NCBI GenBank assembly: GCA_023213315.1
Contig: JAKCPI010015086.1
Location: 22,961-86,960, forward strand
Length of the DNA stretch: 64,000 nt
DNA from: Euborellia annulipes
Lineage: Eukaryota > Arthropoda > Insecta > Dermaptera > Anisolabididae
Direction of reading: 5' to 3'
Each line of letters opens with the position of its first letter. The stretch's first letter is position 1. The notes below the pieces were generated by a model that was given only the letters and a program-made list of their open reading frames with translations, was not told the origin of the DNA and did no database searches. The position numbers and the translations under genes are program-made. Of this stretch, positions 29,592 through 44,500 are shown piece after piece.

Positions 29592-32500
29592 ATGGCATCT
29601 TCGACAGAGGATGTAAGCGAACATCTTATCGAAAGGTTTAAACAATATGCAATCAGTCCGAATGAATTTATTGAGCCTTTGCGTTCTGTTGCTGCACGAC
29701 TTCACAGTCGGTCTGCCTCACAAGGTAAACATTTTTTATTCCAAATTTTTATGTTAAAGCAGTAATGTTTTATATATTATAAGAACTAATGATGATTGGG
29801 AAAGCCTGGAGTAGATAGATGAAAGACAAATGAAAATGCTGGAGGTATTTTCAGGCCAAATTTTATTCCACTATATAGTCGACGTTTCGGGGGACTTAAC
29901 GTCTCCTCGCTTCATCAGGACTAATGTTATAAATATAAACCCTCGCTGGTTCATCAAGAATGAAATTAATAGTCCAGACCAGAGGACTCGCTTTGTAAAT
30001 GCCTTTCTTCCAAGCATAAGGTGAAGATGGACTATAAATTTTGAACAAAATCGGCAAAAAAGTACTAGGGCCTAGTACTTTACTGAAGTACTTTTTCTAA
30101 CAGCTCTAACGATTTTGATTAAAATTCAAAAATCAATTATTTTTTACATGCTCTTGCCGAAGGGTAATAGAAAGTTGTGTGCTGTGCGATCAGACACACC
30201 AGATTTGTTTATTTTTATATTTTTTCCTTTTCAAGAGAAAGTTTTCTTTTTTTTTAACCTATGTAAATTATCTATCTACTCCAAATAATTTATTTGCCAA
30301 TTTCTTTCATGTATTTATATTTTTAATGGTGACTTCCACCGACGAATCGGCAGATTTATTTTTAGTTAATGTTGATCATCGATACTTCGTTTTATTTATT
30401 TGATTCTTTTAATATTCTTTCAATGATACAAAAACTTTATTTCTTTTATTTATAATTTCGATTTTAACTCTTTTATTCCAATCATTAATTTCATTTTTAT
30501 GTCAAAACAAATATTTTCTCTAACAATCATTGGCAAATTTTGAAATAAAATAAAAATCGAAAAGATGATGGTTAAAAAACATTTTTTATTAATTTATACT
30601 AATCCTGTTTTATGGTAATAAGCTAAAGGTGGAAGAAAGGGGAAGTTAATATTAAAGTATTGCCATATATCCTTTTCAATATATTTGCAATTTCATTAAA
30701 TTGTTTTGGATATTTCAAATTAGCAAAGTGATGTAAACATCTCAAAACAAAATAAATTAATAGTAAGCAAATTAAAAGCATATAGGAACTGATTTTATTA
30801 ACATGATAGAGTTATTTACTACATTTTTTTTAAATAAACAATTTTTTTTAAGATTATAAACAATTAGGATAATTAAATGAGAAGAATATAAGAGACTCTG
30901 CCCTTGGCATTGGCTCGAGACAAATGAGAGAATTTTTTGGCATCACTTTCTTGAGTGAACTTGGCCGACATTAAACAAACAAATATTGGCATCGAGTTGC
31001 ATAAGTAAATAAAACCTCATAAACTATTCGTCTCCTACATGTTTTAGTTTAAGTTGATTGATGGGTTTACAAAGATACATCCACTAGGTTTAAAATAGGG
31101 ATTTCGAAACTTTTTCGCCCCACTCATACTCTTTTAGGAATTTGTATTATTATTCCTAAACATTTTTTTTTATATTAAAAAGAAACTTAAGCTTAAGGGT
31201 TTTTAGTGTATAATTGAATTAAATTTTTATATACTATACAATGGATACAACCCATTTGAGTTAAAAGCAGTTGAAAAGTTAAAACAGGCAGGGGAGATCC
31301 CATTTATATTATAAATTATTTCCTCAAAGGATAAGGATTAAAATATAAAAATATTGTCAAGGCTTTGGCTAAATGACAAATTGACTTAAGGGAACATCTA
31401 ATTTAAAAATAAGTCAATTTTTCAATAACAATTATTAATTGACTGTGAAATGAATCTAAAATAAGAATAAAAAATAAATTTTTCAGAAACTGAAAAATAA
31501 ATTATTTTTTGTATTGATAAAAAAATTGACAACAATATAATGCCAGAGACTCGAGGCTAATCGGATAAGTTCTGGCTACAAATCTAGAGTTACAACACCA
31601 CCCAAATTCAATTTTGCTTGCCTTATCTAATATCGTCTTGTTATTTACATAAATGGCGCAATTGAAAGCCATTTATTTTAATTTTAAATATCAGATTGAC
31701 TAACTGCATGAAACATAAATAGTGACCCTATTCTAAAATGAATTGGCCTCCCGGATTAAAGTTTTGTAAATATGATCGCCGTAATTGTTGCTGAAAAAAT
31801 TTAAAATATCTATCTTCACATTATTTATTTAATTTTTCATTGTTACTAAGTTCTGATCCAACATATTATATTTACAATTACATATAAACATATATAATAA
31901 AAATTAGTTAATATTAAAATTTTAGGTCCCTTTCGATATAGAAATTATTTTTAGTTAATTACATTTAATGAGGGTTAACAGAATTTGCCATTTGGAAATT
32001 TAAAATGACATCACTTAATCAGTAAGAAATTATAAATGTCATTATATTCCTCTTTAGCAAAATTATTCAAATAAAAACAGGAAAATACAATATCTCTATT
32101 AATTGTATTTAAAATATTTACTCAATTAAATAAGACTATATTTAAATAAAAATATTAACTCCAATAGGTTTAGTTTTAGTAATTAAAAGATGCTCATCTA
32201 TTTATAAAATATTAATTTTAATTGAAAATTATTTTTTAGACAAATTGGTTCGTGAACGAACACTTGATCGAATTTCAAAATCCAACAACGAAATACTTTC
32301 ACTACTTATATCCACCATGGAGGTAAAGTAAGAATTGTCTCACTTATTTTGAAAACAGATTTTATTTAAAAAAATTTTAATCTTTTTTTTTAAAGGAACA
32401 GTGGCGTCATTTCAATTTTTTCTTGGGAGGGGCAAATTTTTTTCTTGGGGTAGGAGCAAACATTTTTTTTCTTAAAATTTACTTACAAATATATACTCAA

Positions 32501-35500
32501 ATTGAGCCAAAAGATATTTAATTTAATTCTCTACAGTTTATATACTCGAAGATATATTTTGAAAGATTTTATCTAGAATAATATAAAATTTTATAAAAGT
32601 CAGAGCCCTTGGGAGGGGCAAATGACCCCCTGCCCCCCTCCCCCTTCCCCAAATGACGCCACTGTAAAGAAAAATTTAACATTTAAGTAATGGACCTAAC
32701 TAACTGGAAAACAAATTACTTAAAAATTGTTTAGATTGTATTTGATATAAATTTAATTGATACTCCCTTCTGTCTTGTTTGGAGATAGGATAAATTTTTT
32801 ATTTTGCATCTAAATTTCCATTACTCGTCTGCACTTGAAATTAAAATATGGAATTTTTTACTCTTTTCATAAGTTTTAACTGACTTTTTTTTTCTAGGTT
32901 ATTCGAGATCCTCTCACGACAGCTAGTTTGGCTGGAATTATCCATGAGTGTGTCTCCTCTAAAGGCAACAGTGAGTTATAACTTTACTCTTTGTTTTTAT
33001 TACTTTTCATTAATAATAGATGAAATTATTTCTGTATGGAAGGTAAATATCGCAAAGGTGCCTTGACACAACTCATTGGGCTGAATGCAACCCAAGCATT
33101 GGTGCGTCTTGTGATGCACCATCACAGTTGCGAGGGTCAACTCAGTGACACGCTTCTTCTTGAATGCATCTGGGTGCTGGCACAACTTTCTCAAAAAGGT
33201 GATATAATATACATTTAGATTATATTTATTAGCAGGTACCAATACTTATTTTTTATATTTATTCATTAGTAAAAAGTAAATAGTAGATCATGGCTAAAGC
33301 TGAATAATGAAAGAGGAAGAGGATGCAGCCTCTCTCTAATAATTAAACACTCTTTATTTCGTTTCAGCTAATGATCCCAGCCGAAACTTTCCTAATAAAG
33401 AGAGAGTGATCATTAAATAGAGGCTTGATTATTGGCTGCATCCTCTTCCCATACTTTTTTTTTTTTAAACTCTTTTCGGCTACAGAGGCCATTCAGGGGT
33501 GTTTATTTATTAATATATTTTTAAAATACATATTATCGATGGCTCCCGGGGAACGTTCCACACGCTCACGAATCCTGAGCTTTCGCCGCGCTTAGCATCA
33601 CTTAACCGCAACGATTGTGGTGTCTGTTGTTCTTCTCCTTTGCCAGTCCCCCCGGTTCTTCCCTTAATTAACATTTTTCCTGCAACACTTTTTTAAAAAT
33701 TAATTACCATCTATTATACTTCTTTATCAAGTTATATTGATTATATTGATATTATTCCACTATTCTTCTGATTTTTTTATTTTAATTAACTTAATATAAC
33801 TTAATTTTATTTTTTCGCAGATGCCAAATTCGCTATAAAACTTAGATTATGTGGAGCAGTCAAAACATTTCATTCCCTTCTTAAATCACATTTTAATAGT
33901 CATAAACTTGTATTTCCACTTCTCTTGGTTATCAAATCTCTTGCGAAAAATTGTAAGTATTATTTAAAAAATTGACCTTTTTTAAATTTAAGATTATTTT
34001 TTTTTATATTTATTTTTAGCAAATACTATTGTGGCCATGCTGAAAGATAATATTCTGGGTACTCTTGAGAAAGTTCTAGTGAGTATAGGACTCTCACCTT
34101 CTCCTAAGCTTCGAGTTGTATTAAATATTATTAATCTCATTTCAAAAAATAGTAAGTAACACAAATGTTATTGAATATTTTCTAATCATTTTCCAATGGA
34201 TGTTACCCGTCCAAATAAATTTATGTCGAAAATCAATTAATGAAAAGTTATGTTTATTCTCTGCTGGGTTTACTTTTCAAGATGCAAAAATTGAATCTCG
34301 AAAGACTTTTAATCAGAATAAAAAATAAATGGTTTGACTAAGCGCATAACTTGGCACTATGCACTATGCCACCCACTTTGCTAATTTTCAAATTTAAATA
34401 ATTTTTTAACAAATTTATGACAAATAAGGGCACAAATATTATATAGCATTTTATTTTCGGTATAAAGTCTAGTTTCGGAATATATAAAAAAAATTATAGA
34501 TTATTTAAGAAAAAAATATTGCCTCCCTAATGGTCCGATGTTTACCAAAAGCTTTTCAGTTCTTGGTCTTTTTTACCTCTAGTTTATGTGTGCAAAATTT
34601 CAAAACAATTGAATAAATAATTTTTGTGTTTTCGTTGACGAAAAAAATTACTATAGACACACACACAGCATCATTCCAAAAACTAATTGGATTCCCCCCC
34701 GAGGCTGGTCCCATGGCCCCACCCCAGCCAAATTCTCTAGTTACGCCCATGTAAATCCCAGTAAAAGAATAAGAAAAACTTTTAATCTGAGACAAAGAGA
34801 GTACTTCGAGAATCAATATTAAAACATCTCCATACGGAGTGATTATTTCATTGTTTAAAAATAATGAAAAATTTTTAATGAAAACATTTGAACATGAGAA
34901 TTCCAATAAAAATATCCATCTTTTACAAAACCTGAAATAATCACATGAGAAAACGCATTGGAGTGTTTTTAATATTTGTCCCATAAACTGATGTATCTTC
35001 TGTGATGACATCATACTCAAAATCTTAACTCCTATTGACAAATATTATTTCGTTTAATTTTTACATATCTTGAATACATTCTTAGGACTATCTTTCTACG
35101 AACCTGTAACATATTTTATAAAAATATACTATTAATTAATATAAAAAACTTATTTATACAAACTTTTATATGTTCCATTATTATTAATATTAAGTTTTTT
35201 ATTATAAATATTTTTTTTACATTTTAGAAAGCGGTCAGACAAAAATTCTTAAATCTGGAAATCTAATTAATTTACTTTTAAGGATTTTTGAACGTTGGGA
35301 ACGCTATGATGGAAAAAATCGGCTAAAAATATGTATTTATATCATTTCAACAATTCATAAACTGAGTACACTTAGTAAGTAATTTATTTTAATGAAAATC
35401 TTTATATATGTGTTAATTAACATTAGATGAATCAAATTAAAACAAACCATTTCTTGTTTAACGACATTATCTTAAGGGGCTTCAGGAGGGGAAATTGAAT

Positions 35501-38500
35501 CTTTGGTCCGAAACTAGCAAGACATTTTAAAATATTTAAATTTCGATTAATTAAAAAATGTTTTTTATATTTATAGAAAATGCAAAAAAAAAACTAAGTA
35601 TTTTGAAAATTGTAATTTTTTAAAAATTATTAATATTTCTCGAGTGTGGAAGTGGCTGGGATTAGTATATTAAAAAAAAAAATCATTAATATTCAACCTA
35701 TAATAATAATTAAATAAAGTGGTAACCAAGTCAAAAATATTTAAAAATCATCGGTCAAATAGTTCAGCACTCTTGCAAAAGATAGCAGGCTAACAGCCGG
35801 CATTATCAGATCACTTATAACTCTATATTTATATATTTTTATGCTGTTGTAAATGATATATAATATATAATAATATTTATAAACTATTCATTATTAAAAG
35901 ATCAACGGAAATCAAACAAATATATAAGATTAAATAGAGCTCTGCCATTCTGCCATCTGTTGGCAAATTTTCGTAATAGTTGGGCATTTTGGTTAAATTT
36001 TTAAGACCCCTAACGCCATCTTATCGACAAAAACATGCGAACAGCTTGCCTCCTGAAGCGTCTTAACTTTTTCTATAAATATATGCTATTGTTTTAAAAT
36101 AAAGCCGCCCAAAATTAAAATGACATCCTTCTTATTGACTTCTTATCTTCTGGTAGGTATTTCTTACCTAACTTGCTACATAGGGGAGATGGCGGGACAT
36201 TGGGACACGAGGTACATTGGGACATTCGAATTTTAGCTCTACTAAATATAAAGTTTGAGTTGTACTCTTTGACCGTTAGGGTGCATTAAGTACCCATTTT
36301 ATTAAGAAAATATTTTCTATAATAAAATGGGCACATTTAGTAGAGCTAAAATTCGAATGTCCCAATGTGCCTCGTGTCCCAATGTCCCGCCCTCTCCCCT
36401 ACTGGCTATTTCTTTCTTTGAAGAACTTTGGAACTTAAAATTCACAGATAATGGTGAAACTTCCAATAGAAAAATTTTGTAATCAAAAATGGATTAATCA
36501 TTGATTTGATACATCTAATATATTCTTATTCTTTTATTTAATTAGCAAAATCTTTTAATTATAACATTTGTGCTTGTTTAGAAGGAGGAAGAGGTGCTAT
36601 TGTTTCTTCTGGTGGTTTACCTCTTCTATACAAATTTTGCTCAAATTGTCCGGATGATAGAACATATGACTCAACGCTCACTCATGCCTGTTCAATTATA
36701 GGCAATTGTGTTGATAAAATAGCATTACCTCTCGAATATACTAGAAGTCCTGCTCAATTTCACTTTGGGTCATTTCTTAAGGATGTTATTACTGAACAAC
36801 CCTCAGGTTAGTTAGTCAATTATTTTAATGCACTCTTCGATACTTTTCTCGGAAGGAACTTTAACAAAAATCATATCAAATGACTTCATAATAACATTAT
36901 TAAATAAATAATTTCTTTTTAGGCTTAAGAGAATCAACTCCTGAATCAGATGATGATGAAAGTTCACAGAATGAAGATGCATGTGACGATGTGAATGGAG
37001 AAATAGTTGATCCGGAGTCACAAGGATTTGTACCTTTACCTACTGTATTGAGAGATCTGGATGATCTTAAATTCAGGTTAATAATTTATTTTTTATGTTA
37101 ATGAAGAAATTCTTTTTTAAACTTTTCTTTTTTTTTTAGTTATAAAAAATTTTTTCAAGAAATTGAAAGTAGTGGAGATGAGGATTCTGAGAGTTATGAT
37201 AGTAAAAATAATAATTCTGAATCAACCACTGAATTTAATGACATCACTAATACAAGATTTAAACCAATTTCGGCTGATTATCTTGTACGTTATTGTCAAT
37301 ATGGGAATATGTAAGTTTTAACTCTTGATTTGTTTGTTTTATTTTATTGATAGTGATAGATGATTTATATTTTTCCAAGGGTTTCGAATCATGGAGAATC
37401 TATGATTAAACTACTACCTGCGATCGTTGGTCTCGGGGGTAACGCTTCTAAAGAACATGCTTATATTCAGATTGCATCTCGAGTACGAAGTGTAATTCCG
37501 TTCGTTAAAGTGGCCTATCCTGATATGGTTGGTGCACCATCCTGCGTTGAACCAGAACCTCTCAATGTTAAAGATCGGAGAGTTTGTAGGTAAGTTTTTA
37601 TTTACTTTCTCTTATCTATATATGCTAATATATATAAAGAGAAAGTATTGGATTCATGTCAAAAATTCGATGTCTAGATTTTGATGGATATACGTTTTGA
37701 GGACCCCGGAATCCAAAAAAGTGGTTTTCGCAACATAGTCTGACTGTGTGTTTATCTGTCTGTGAACAAAATATCTCAAGAACTAAAAGAGCTAGGAGAT
37801 TGAAATTTTATATTTAAGTTAGGGTACCCCTGGAATTAAAATTATAAAACAAACTTTTTAATTAAAATTTAAATAACTATGATTACAAATCAATTAATTA
37901 AAAATTAATTAACAATAGCCTACCATTTCAAAATAAAAATGTAAATTTCCTTTTTTTCAGGGCCAAACTCCTTCGTTCAATTGATCGAGGTCTTCATCCA
38001 GGACTTATATTAAATAAAATTGTTTATGACATCGATGAACTCATTTCTGTTGCTACTTTACAACAACAGCAACAACAACAAATTTCAGAAAATGAAAAGA
38101 CAATTTCCTATTATTCAAATAAAGATTTGGAATATATTACTTCAAATTCCACATATTATGGTGGACCTTTACGTTTTGAATCAAGATTTGAAAGTGGGAA
38201 TTTAAGAAAAGCCATTCAAGTAACAGTAGGTTTAATCAAGTAAATTTATTTTATTTATTTTAATATCACATAATAATTGATTAATTGATTCTATCATCTC
38301 TTTGATAACATGTATCATAAACAAAATATTTCAATTTTAAAACAAAAAATAATTTAAAAAATCCTGTTAGGTTGATCTGAAAGTAATTTCGTTTTTTCTC
38401 AACAAAGGACTTAATTGTATTTTTTCTCAGCTAACTTAAGCTACAAAAAATATATATTTTGATGGCTGATAAAGCAAGGCTTTCTACGGAAAAAGTTCGA

Positions 38501-41500
38501 TTGATTCTAAGTAGTAGTTTTTTGTTGCTGCCCTTATAATATGAAAGTATTGGATTCATGTAAAAAATTCAACGTTTTTTTTCGAAAACGTTTTGTTCAT
38601 TTGATGTGCGTTCAGCCTAAGTGTGAAGTTAGCTGTGAAAAAATACAATTAAATCCTTTGTTGAGAAAAAACGAAATTACTTTCCGAACAACACATTTAA
38701 AAAAATACAATAAACTATTTAGTAAGCTTATAAGACCCTTGGAAGAAGGGTAGATGTTTATTAATCTTTAAATTTTAAAAATTTTAATGAAATCTGAATC
38801 TCATTTATCCCCTTTTATTTAATTAAATAATAAAGAAAGGCAGGCCCTAATATAATAGAGTACTACTATAAAGAGAGGAATTTCCAAGTATCGCCCACTA
38901 TACTCTCCTCTATGTGAAAGTAAAGCAGAACAGGATATTATATTCAGTAGCGTATTGGGGCGAAGGGGGACGCTCCCTCCCTCTAGCCCCAGGGGCATCA
39001 AGCCTTTGGCCCCCCCTCGATAGCGACATAGGCGCCCTAGCGCATCCGGCTTTTTACCTATTCCCGGAATCTCCAGCTTTTTCCCAAAATCTTCGTTTTT
39101 TTTTTTTTTTTTTTTTAATTACATAATAAATACATTTTATATCACAAATCCGGAGAAAAATTTTTCCTCTCAGCGGAAAATTTAGTTTAGTCAAAAAATT
39201 TTCCCTGCAGAAAATTTTTGAGTTCCCTCCCTAAAAAATTTCTATATACCTCCCTGAAACAAACGTGCATTACTCTTTTAATAGTATAGGATATGTTGAT
39301 TAAGCACTTTCTTTCAAACCTTTTCTGTTAATACTTATTGAACTCCTAAATTCACTATCAGAGAATTATTTTATATTTTTTTATCTTTTATTAAAAAAAA
39401 ATTAATTTAAATAATATAAAAACTTTTTTAAAGGCAAATGGTCATGAATATGATTTGGTCTTGATGCCTGATATAAATTCTTCAAAACATCACCAATGGT
39501 TTTATTTTGAAGTTACCAATATGGAGCCGAATAGACCATATATTTTTAATATAGTCAATTGTGAGAAGCATTCAAGTCAATTTAATTATGGTAATTACCT
39601 TGCTTAATTTTGTAATGGCTAAAATATTAGGAGGAAAAATCCGCACAGACATATTAAGTAGTAATTAAATGATAATCAAATTTTAATAACAATTTTTTTA
39701 TATTTTAGGAATGAAACCTGTCGTTTTCTCTGTGATCGAATGGACCCGTTCTAATAAAGGATGGGTTCGTGGTGGAAGTGATATCTGTTATTTCAAAAAT
39801 TGTTACACAACACCAGGAAATAAACGACGTCAATATTTAACTGTAACATTCACACTTTCTTTTCCTTATGCTGGAGATGTTGTTTACATTGCATACCATT
39901 ATCCATACACATATTCTCAACTAATGGTAAGTATTTAAAAAGAAAATAAATTGAAGTCAGTTTATTTAAAACACTCACGTTTGGTTAGCATTTATTCTTG
40001 CAAAGTCCAGACATATAACAAAGTACCGTAACATAACACCGACGCGCTTTATATTTGGTCCGTTGTAACATCAGAGCATTTTGTCGCTTGTCGGTTTTGT
40101 AGCGTCTCATCAAAGGAATGTTGCTCAATGGTGTTAGGCATCCTCCAATGAAGTACGTGGCTGTTGATTTATATAGAAGGAAGGGAGCAGGAGCAGGCAA
40201 AAATTTAAAGCTTATGATTTTCCGAGACGTTTCGGGAAAACTTTAAGTTTGAAGGGCCCGGACCCGCAGGGAATCCGGATTTCGAGGGATTTATCCCCCC
40301 TCCCTCCATCTGTTTACAACTCTGGTTGCAAGAACGATAGATATTATGCCACCACCATATAGGGTTGTGATATTCTGTTACAGGTAGTGTATCGGTATTA
40401 CGTAACGGTGCTATGCTGCATGTCTGAATATTTAAATGTTAAAAATGGGAATGATGATATTTTTTATTATATTTAAAAAACTTCAAATCTGACTCTATGA
40501 GGCGATATATTGGTACTTATGTCCGGATATTAAAGATTTAACTCCTCCAGGGTCCGAATATCTAATATAAGATTGATTTTGCTAGACTAATAAATAATAT
40601 TTATATTTTAGACAAATCTCTGGCATTGGTCAACTCAAGTGGACCCTGCTCGATTACTTTTCCGAGCCGAATCCCTTTGTCAGACTTTAAATTATAACGA
40701 TACTCCTTTGATAACAATAACAGCTCCCAATTCAGATTCGAATCCAATTAAGGTATAATGTTTATATTTTTACTTTTCGTCCATAATCTTATTTATTTCT
40801 ATCTATACTTTATTTATTTTAGTCTCGAGAAATAATATTTTTGTCATCCCGAGTTCATCCAGGGGAGAGTAATGCCTCATGGGTAATGCAAGGCACACTC
40901 ATGAATCTTCTTTCTTCTTCAACTACAGCTGCTTGGCTTAGAAGTACTTATATCTTTAAAATAGTACCTATGCTCAATCCAGAAGGAGTTCTCAATGGCT
41001 GGTAAATTTCATTATTTAATACATGTTATTGCAATGACCATATAACGATTAATATTTTATTTATATAATCATATTTAATTAATTATTAATTTTTTTTAGC
41101 TATCGATGCGGCCTTTTAGACGAAGATCTCAATCGACGTTGGAGTCGACCTAATCTACATTTACATCCTGAAATATATCACTCAAAGGTAATAATAATAA
41201 TTTATTTATTATGAATTTTATAATTAAAATGCCCATGGAAAAAAGGATTTAAGGGTCTTAAGCTGTTCGCATGTTTTTGCCGATAAGATGGCGTTAGGGG
41301 TCTTAAAAATTTAGTCCAACTATTGCGAAAATTTGCCAACAGATGACAGGATGGTCCTGCCACTTGTAAATCCTAAAAAACCTTTTGCCTCCTCTTCACA
41401 TTAAACTTGGACTCATGGCAAACTTTGTGAAGGCTAGTGAGGGGATTTTTAGACAATAATATTGATGCAAATTAATTAATGAACTTTTAAGCGCCCCATA

Positions 41501-44500
41501 CACGCCATTAATATTCGAGCCCGACTCGGCTCGCCTTCAAACGAGCCAAATCAGCATGTGTGTGGGCTCTCGCGAGCCGAGCCGGTACAGATCCGTCTGG
41601 GCCTTCTGTCCGGCTCGGCTCGGGAGCAAATCCGCACGTATGTGGGCTCTCACGGGGCTCATGCCTCAGATAAAGTATTTTATTTTATTTTTGGCTCGGC
41701 TCGTGAGAGCACACACATTTGCAGATTTGGTCGATTAAAGGCTCGCGGTCCAGACTCGAATGCGTGTGTGGTGAAAAATCACCGGATTCGGCTCGGATCT
41801 CAAAGTACGGTGTGTATGGGGCGCTTTAGACCCGAAATTTTAAGTCATAAATATCCAACAAATTTAACAAGAACAATTAAATGAAATTAAATTATTTCCC
41901 TCTTTTTAGTTCAATATAAAAAAAAGTTTTTTTATTATATTTTTCTAAACCCTTTACAATTACATTTAATTTTGATTAGAATAAAACCCACACCTTTTTT
42001 CCATACATTTCAGGGATTAATTGAATATAGCGTACGTGTTTTGAACAAAACTCCTTATGTTTATTGCGATTTTCATGGACATTCACGTCGAAAAAATGTT
42101 TTTGTCTACGGTTGCTGTAATGTTGGAAGTTGGTGGGATGATGACAAACAAAATCTTGACAATCCAGTGGATTATCTAGTAAGATACACTTTTTTATTTA
42201 GTATATATCTATTTGTCTTTAGGCTTTTAATCTTGTACAATTTTTTCTTCAAAAATTTTTTATTTTATCATTATATAGATGTTACCAAACTTATTACAAC
42301 ACTTGGCTCCTGCATTTGCTATGCATCTTTCCTGTTTTAAAGTGGAAAGGCTTAGAGAATCAACAGCAAGAGTCAGCCTTTGGCGAGAATTTAACATAAA
42401 ACGCAGCTATACAATGGAAACCAGCTATTGTGGCTTTGATCAAGGAAGATATGATGTAATTATTAAATTTTTTAAATCAAATTTATTAAAATCCTTTTAT
42501 ATTTTCTAATTAATAAAATTGTAACAAGGGATTACACATCAACACATGGCATTTACAAGAAATGGGTGCGAATCTTTGTCAAGCGCTTGCCTGCTTACGC
42601 GATGAAACTACTTGGAGAAATAGCCTAATAGCTAATAATAAGAATGACTTGGATCCAAGGTAATAGATTTTAAAATGTTTAAAATACATCTATTATTAAA
42701 TGAAAACATAAAGTGTAAATGAAAACTAATTCCGCACCTCAGATGAGGGTTTTGACTTTTTGAAGCCCTAGAAAATTTAATCCTCTCCTTTTTCTTTCTC
42801 TTTTTTAAATTAGGTCGTCAATTCGCTCATTTACTCCTCATTTCGATTACTTTTTTCTTGTTTATTGCGTCCTGAGCGAAGTTGACCTTGATCGGGTTTA
42901 TATAGGTTCATTTGTGACTTTGCTAGAAAAAAGCATATAACTCTTCTGGAGAGCGAGGAGGCAGGCTGAAGTCTTACAAATTTACTTTTTTGTGGACTTT
43001 AGGAGGCAAGTGCCTCAAAGCCAATTAAGGTTTATACCTAGGTTTTAAAATTAGATTCCATTAATTACAATTTTAAAAATTTCACAAAAGGGTTTCCGGT
43101 CTTTTTTTATCTGCTGTTCATTCTTTATTTATTTACAAAAAAAGTGAATTCGAAATTTTATCAAAACTTGAAATTTCTCTCAGAAACAGAATTAACTCAT
43201 CCATAAAAATATATAGTTTAAAGGTTTCTGGATTTCTCCAATGAGCAAGCAGCTAGTAGTTTTTTCAATTTATATTTATTAATGTGCCAAGGCCGACGTT
43301 TCGGTCGCCTATAGGACTATCCTCAGGGACAAGCCATTATCAGTATATTGATCCTCCAGTAGTCATATTGGCAAAATACATTAATTTAATAAATCCAATG
43401 ACTCATTGGAAAAGACATTAATTAAATGAAATTGATGGAATTAAATGAAATTAATGTCTTTTCCCAATATGACCACTGGAGGATCAATATATTGACAATG
43501 GCTTGGCTCTGAGGATGGTCTTATAGGCGACCGAAACGTCGGCCCTGGTACATTAATTAATAATAAATAAATTAAAGATGAAATGAAAGAAGACTTCTAT
43601 CGGCCCGAATTATTTATTATTCCTCTGTCAGAGACGAGGAATAATAGCCTAGACAGAGGAATAATAAATAATTCGGGCCGATAGAAGTCTTCTTTCATTT
43701 CATCTTTAATCTGTATTACGGCCTTCCTCCACATTGTCTTAATAAATAAATTGAAAAACGACTAGCTGCTTGCTGATTTTAGAAATCCAGAATCCTTTAA
43801 ACTACATATTATGACTTATACACCTCGGTCAAATATAAAAATATATGAAACTCTATATAATAAACTAAACTGTTTTATTTTTTCTTTAAATCCCAGCGAA
43901 TCAACTGACTATACAGCCCTTATAACAAAAGATGAAGTTGAAATACGATTATATCGTCTTAGACAACAGATGCTCTCTAGTTCTAGAGATTATTAAAATT
44001 TAAATAAATCTTTTAAAAAAAGAAGGCAAGTCATTTGATGGTTTCAAGTTGGTTTGTTGAAGCACGCTTTTTTTTGTTGCTTTCTTTCACATGTAACCAC
44101 CTTTCCTTCTCTCCATCCTTGGAATTGAGATTTTGTAACACTCAATAATAATGTACAAAAATTAGGGCTAAATATCTAAAAAAAAAAAAAAAAAAAAAAA
44201 AATTAATCTCACTAATCACCAATAAACAAATCACCAAATTTTATGATGATGTATAATCATAAATGTTTCGCTCACAAACAAAATCAATTCTACAACACAA
44301 ACACTTGAAGTTTTAATTTTATATATTTAGCTATTTAATACTGTATTTACATTTTCAGAGGGCTCGCTGGTGTTGTGAGCTAGGGTGTCAGCTTCTGCAA
44401 AGAAGATCCCTGTTCAAATCCTTGGCATGCGGGATTTTTCATTAAATAAGAATATTTATTTAATGTAAACAAATCCTCAAGCAAGCCCTGGATTGGAATA

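Noticed and set aside
34556..35041. 161-residue minus-strand frame
   Set aside because: It overlaps the 2941-family repeat and the inverted repeat at 34830-34985. It is antisense within an AGTPBP1 intron and has no family match.
37360..37593. Separate 77-residue gene
   Set aside because: It is exon 11 of AGTPBP1 (37380-37589) with a few intronic codons added. Several other short plus-strand frames in 33000-43000 and 50500-58400 are likewise single exons.
41558..41884. 108-residue frame
   Set aside because: It lies almost wholly inside the CpG-rich Harbinger-like MITE (41490-41825), has no splice context, and is a by-product of GC-rich sequence.
42815..42960. Possible additional AGTPBP1 exon after the AAATTAG acceptor at about 42815
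   Set aside because: The reading frame after joining donor 42659 has no family similarity and leads to no coherent end. The exons at 43897 and 45462 fit better.
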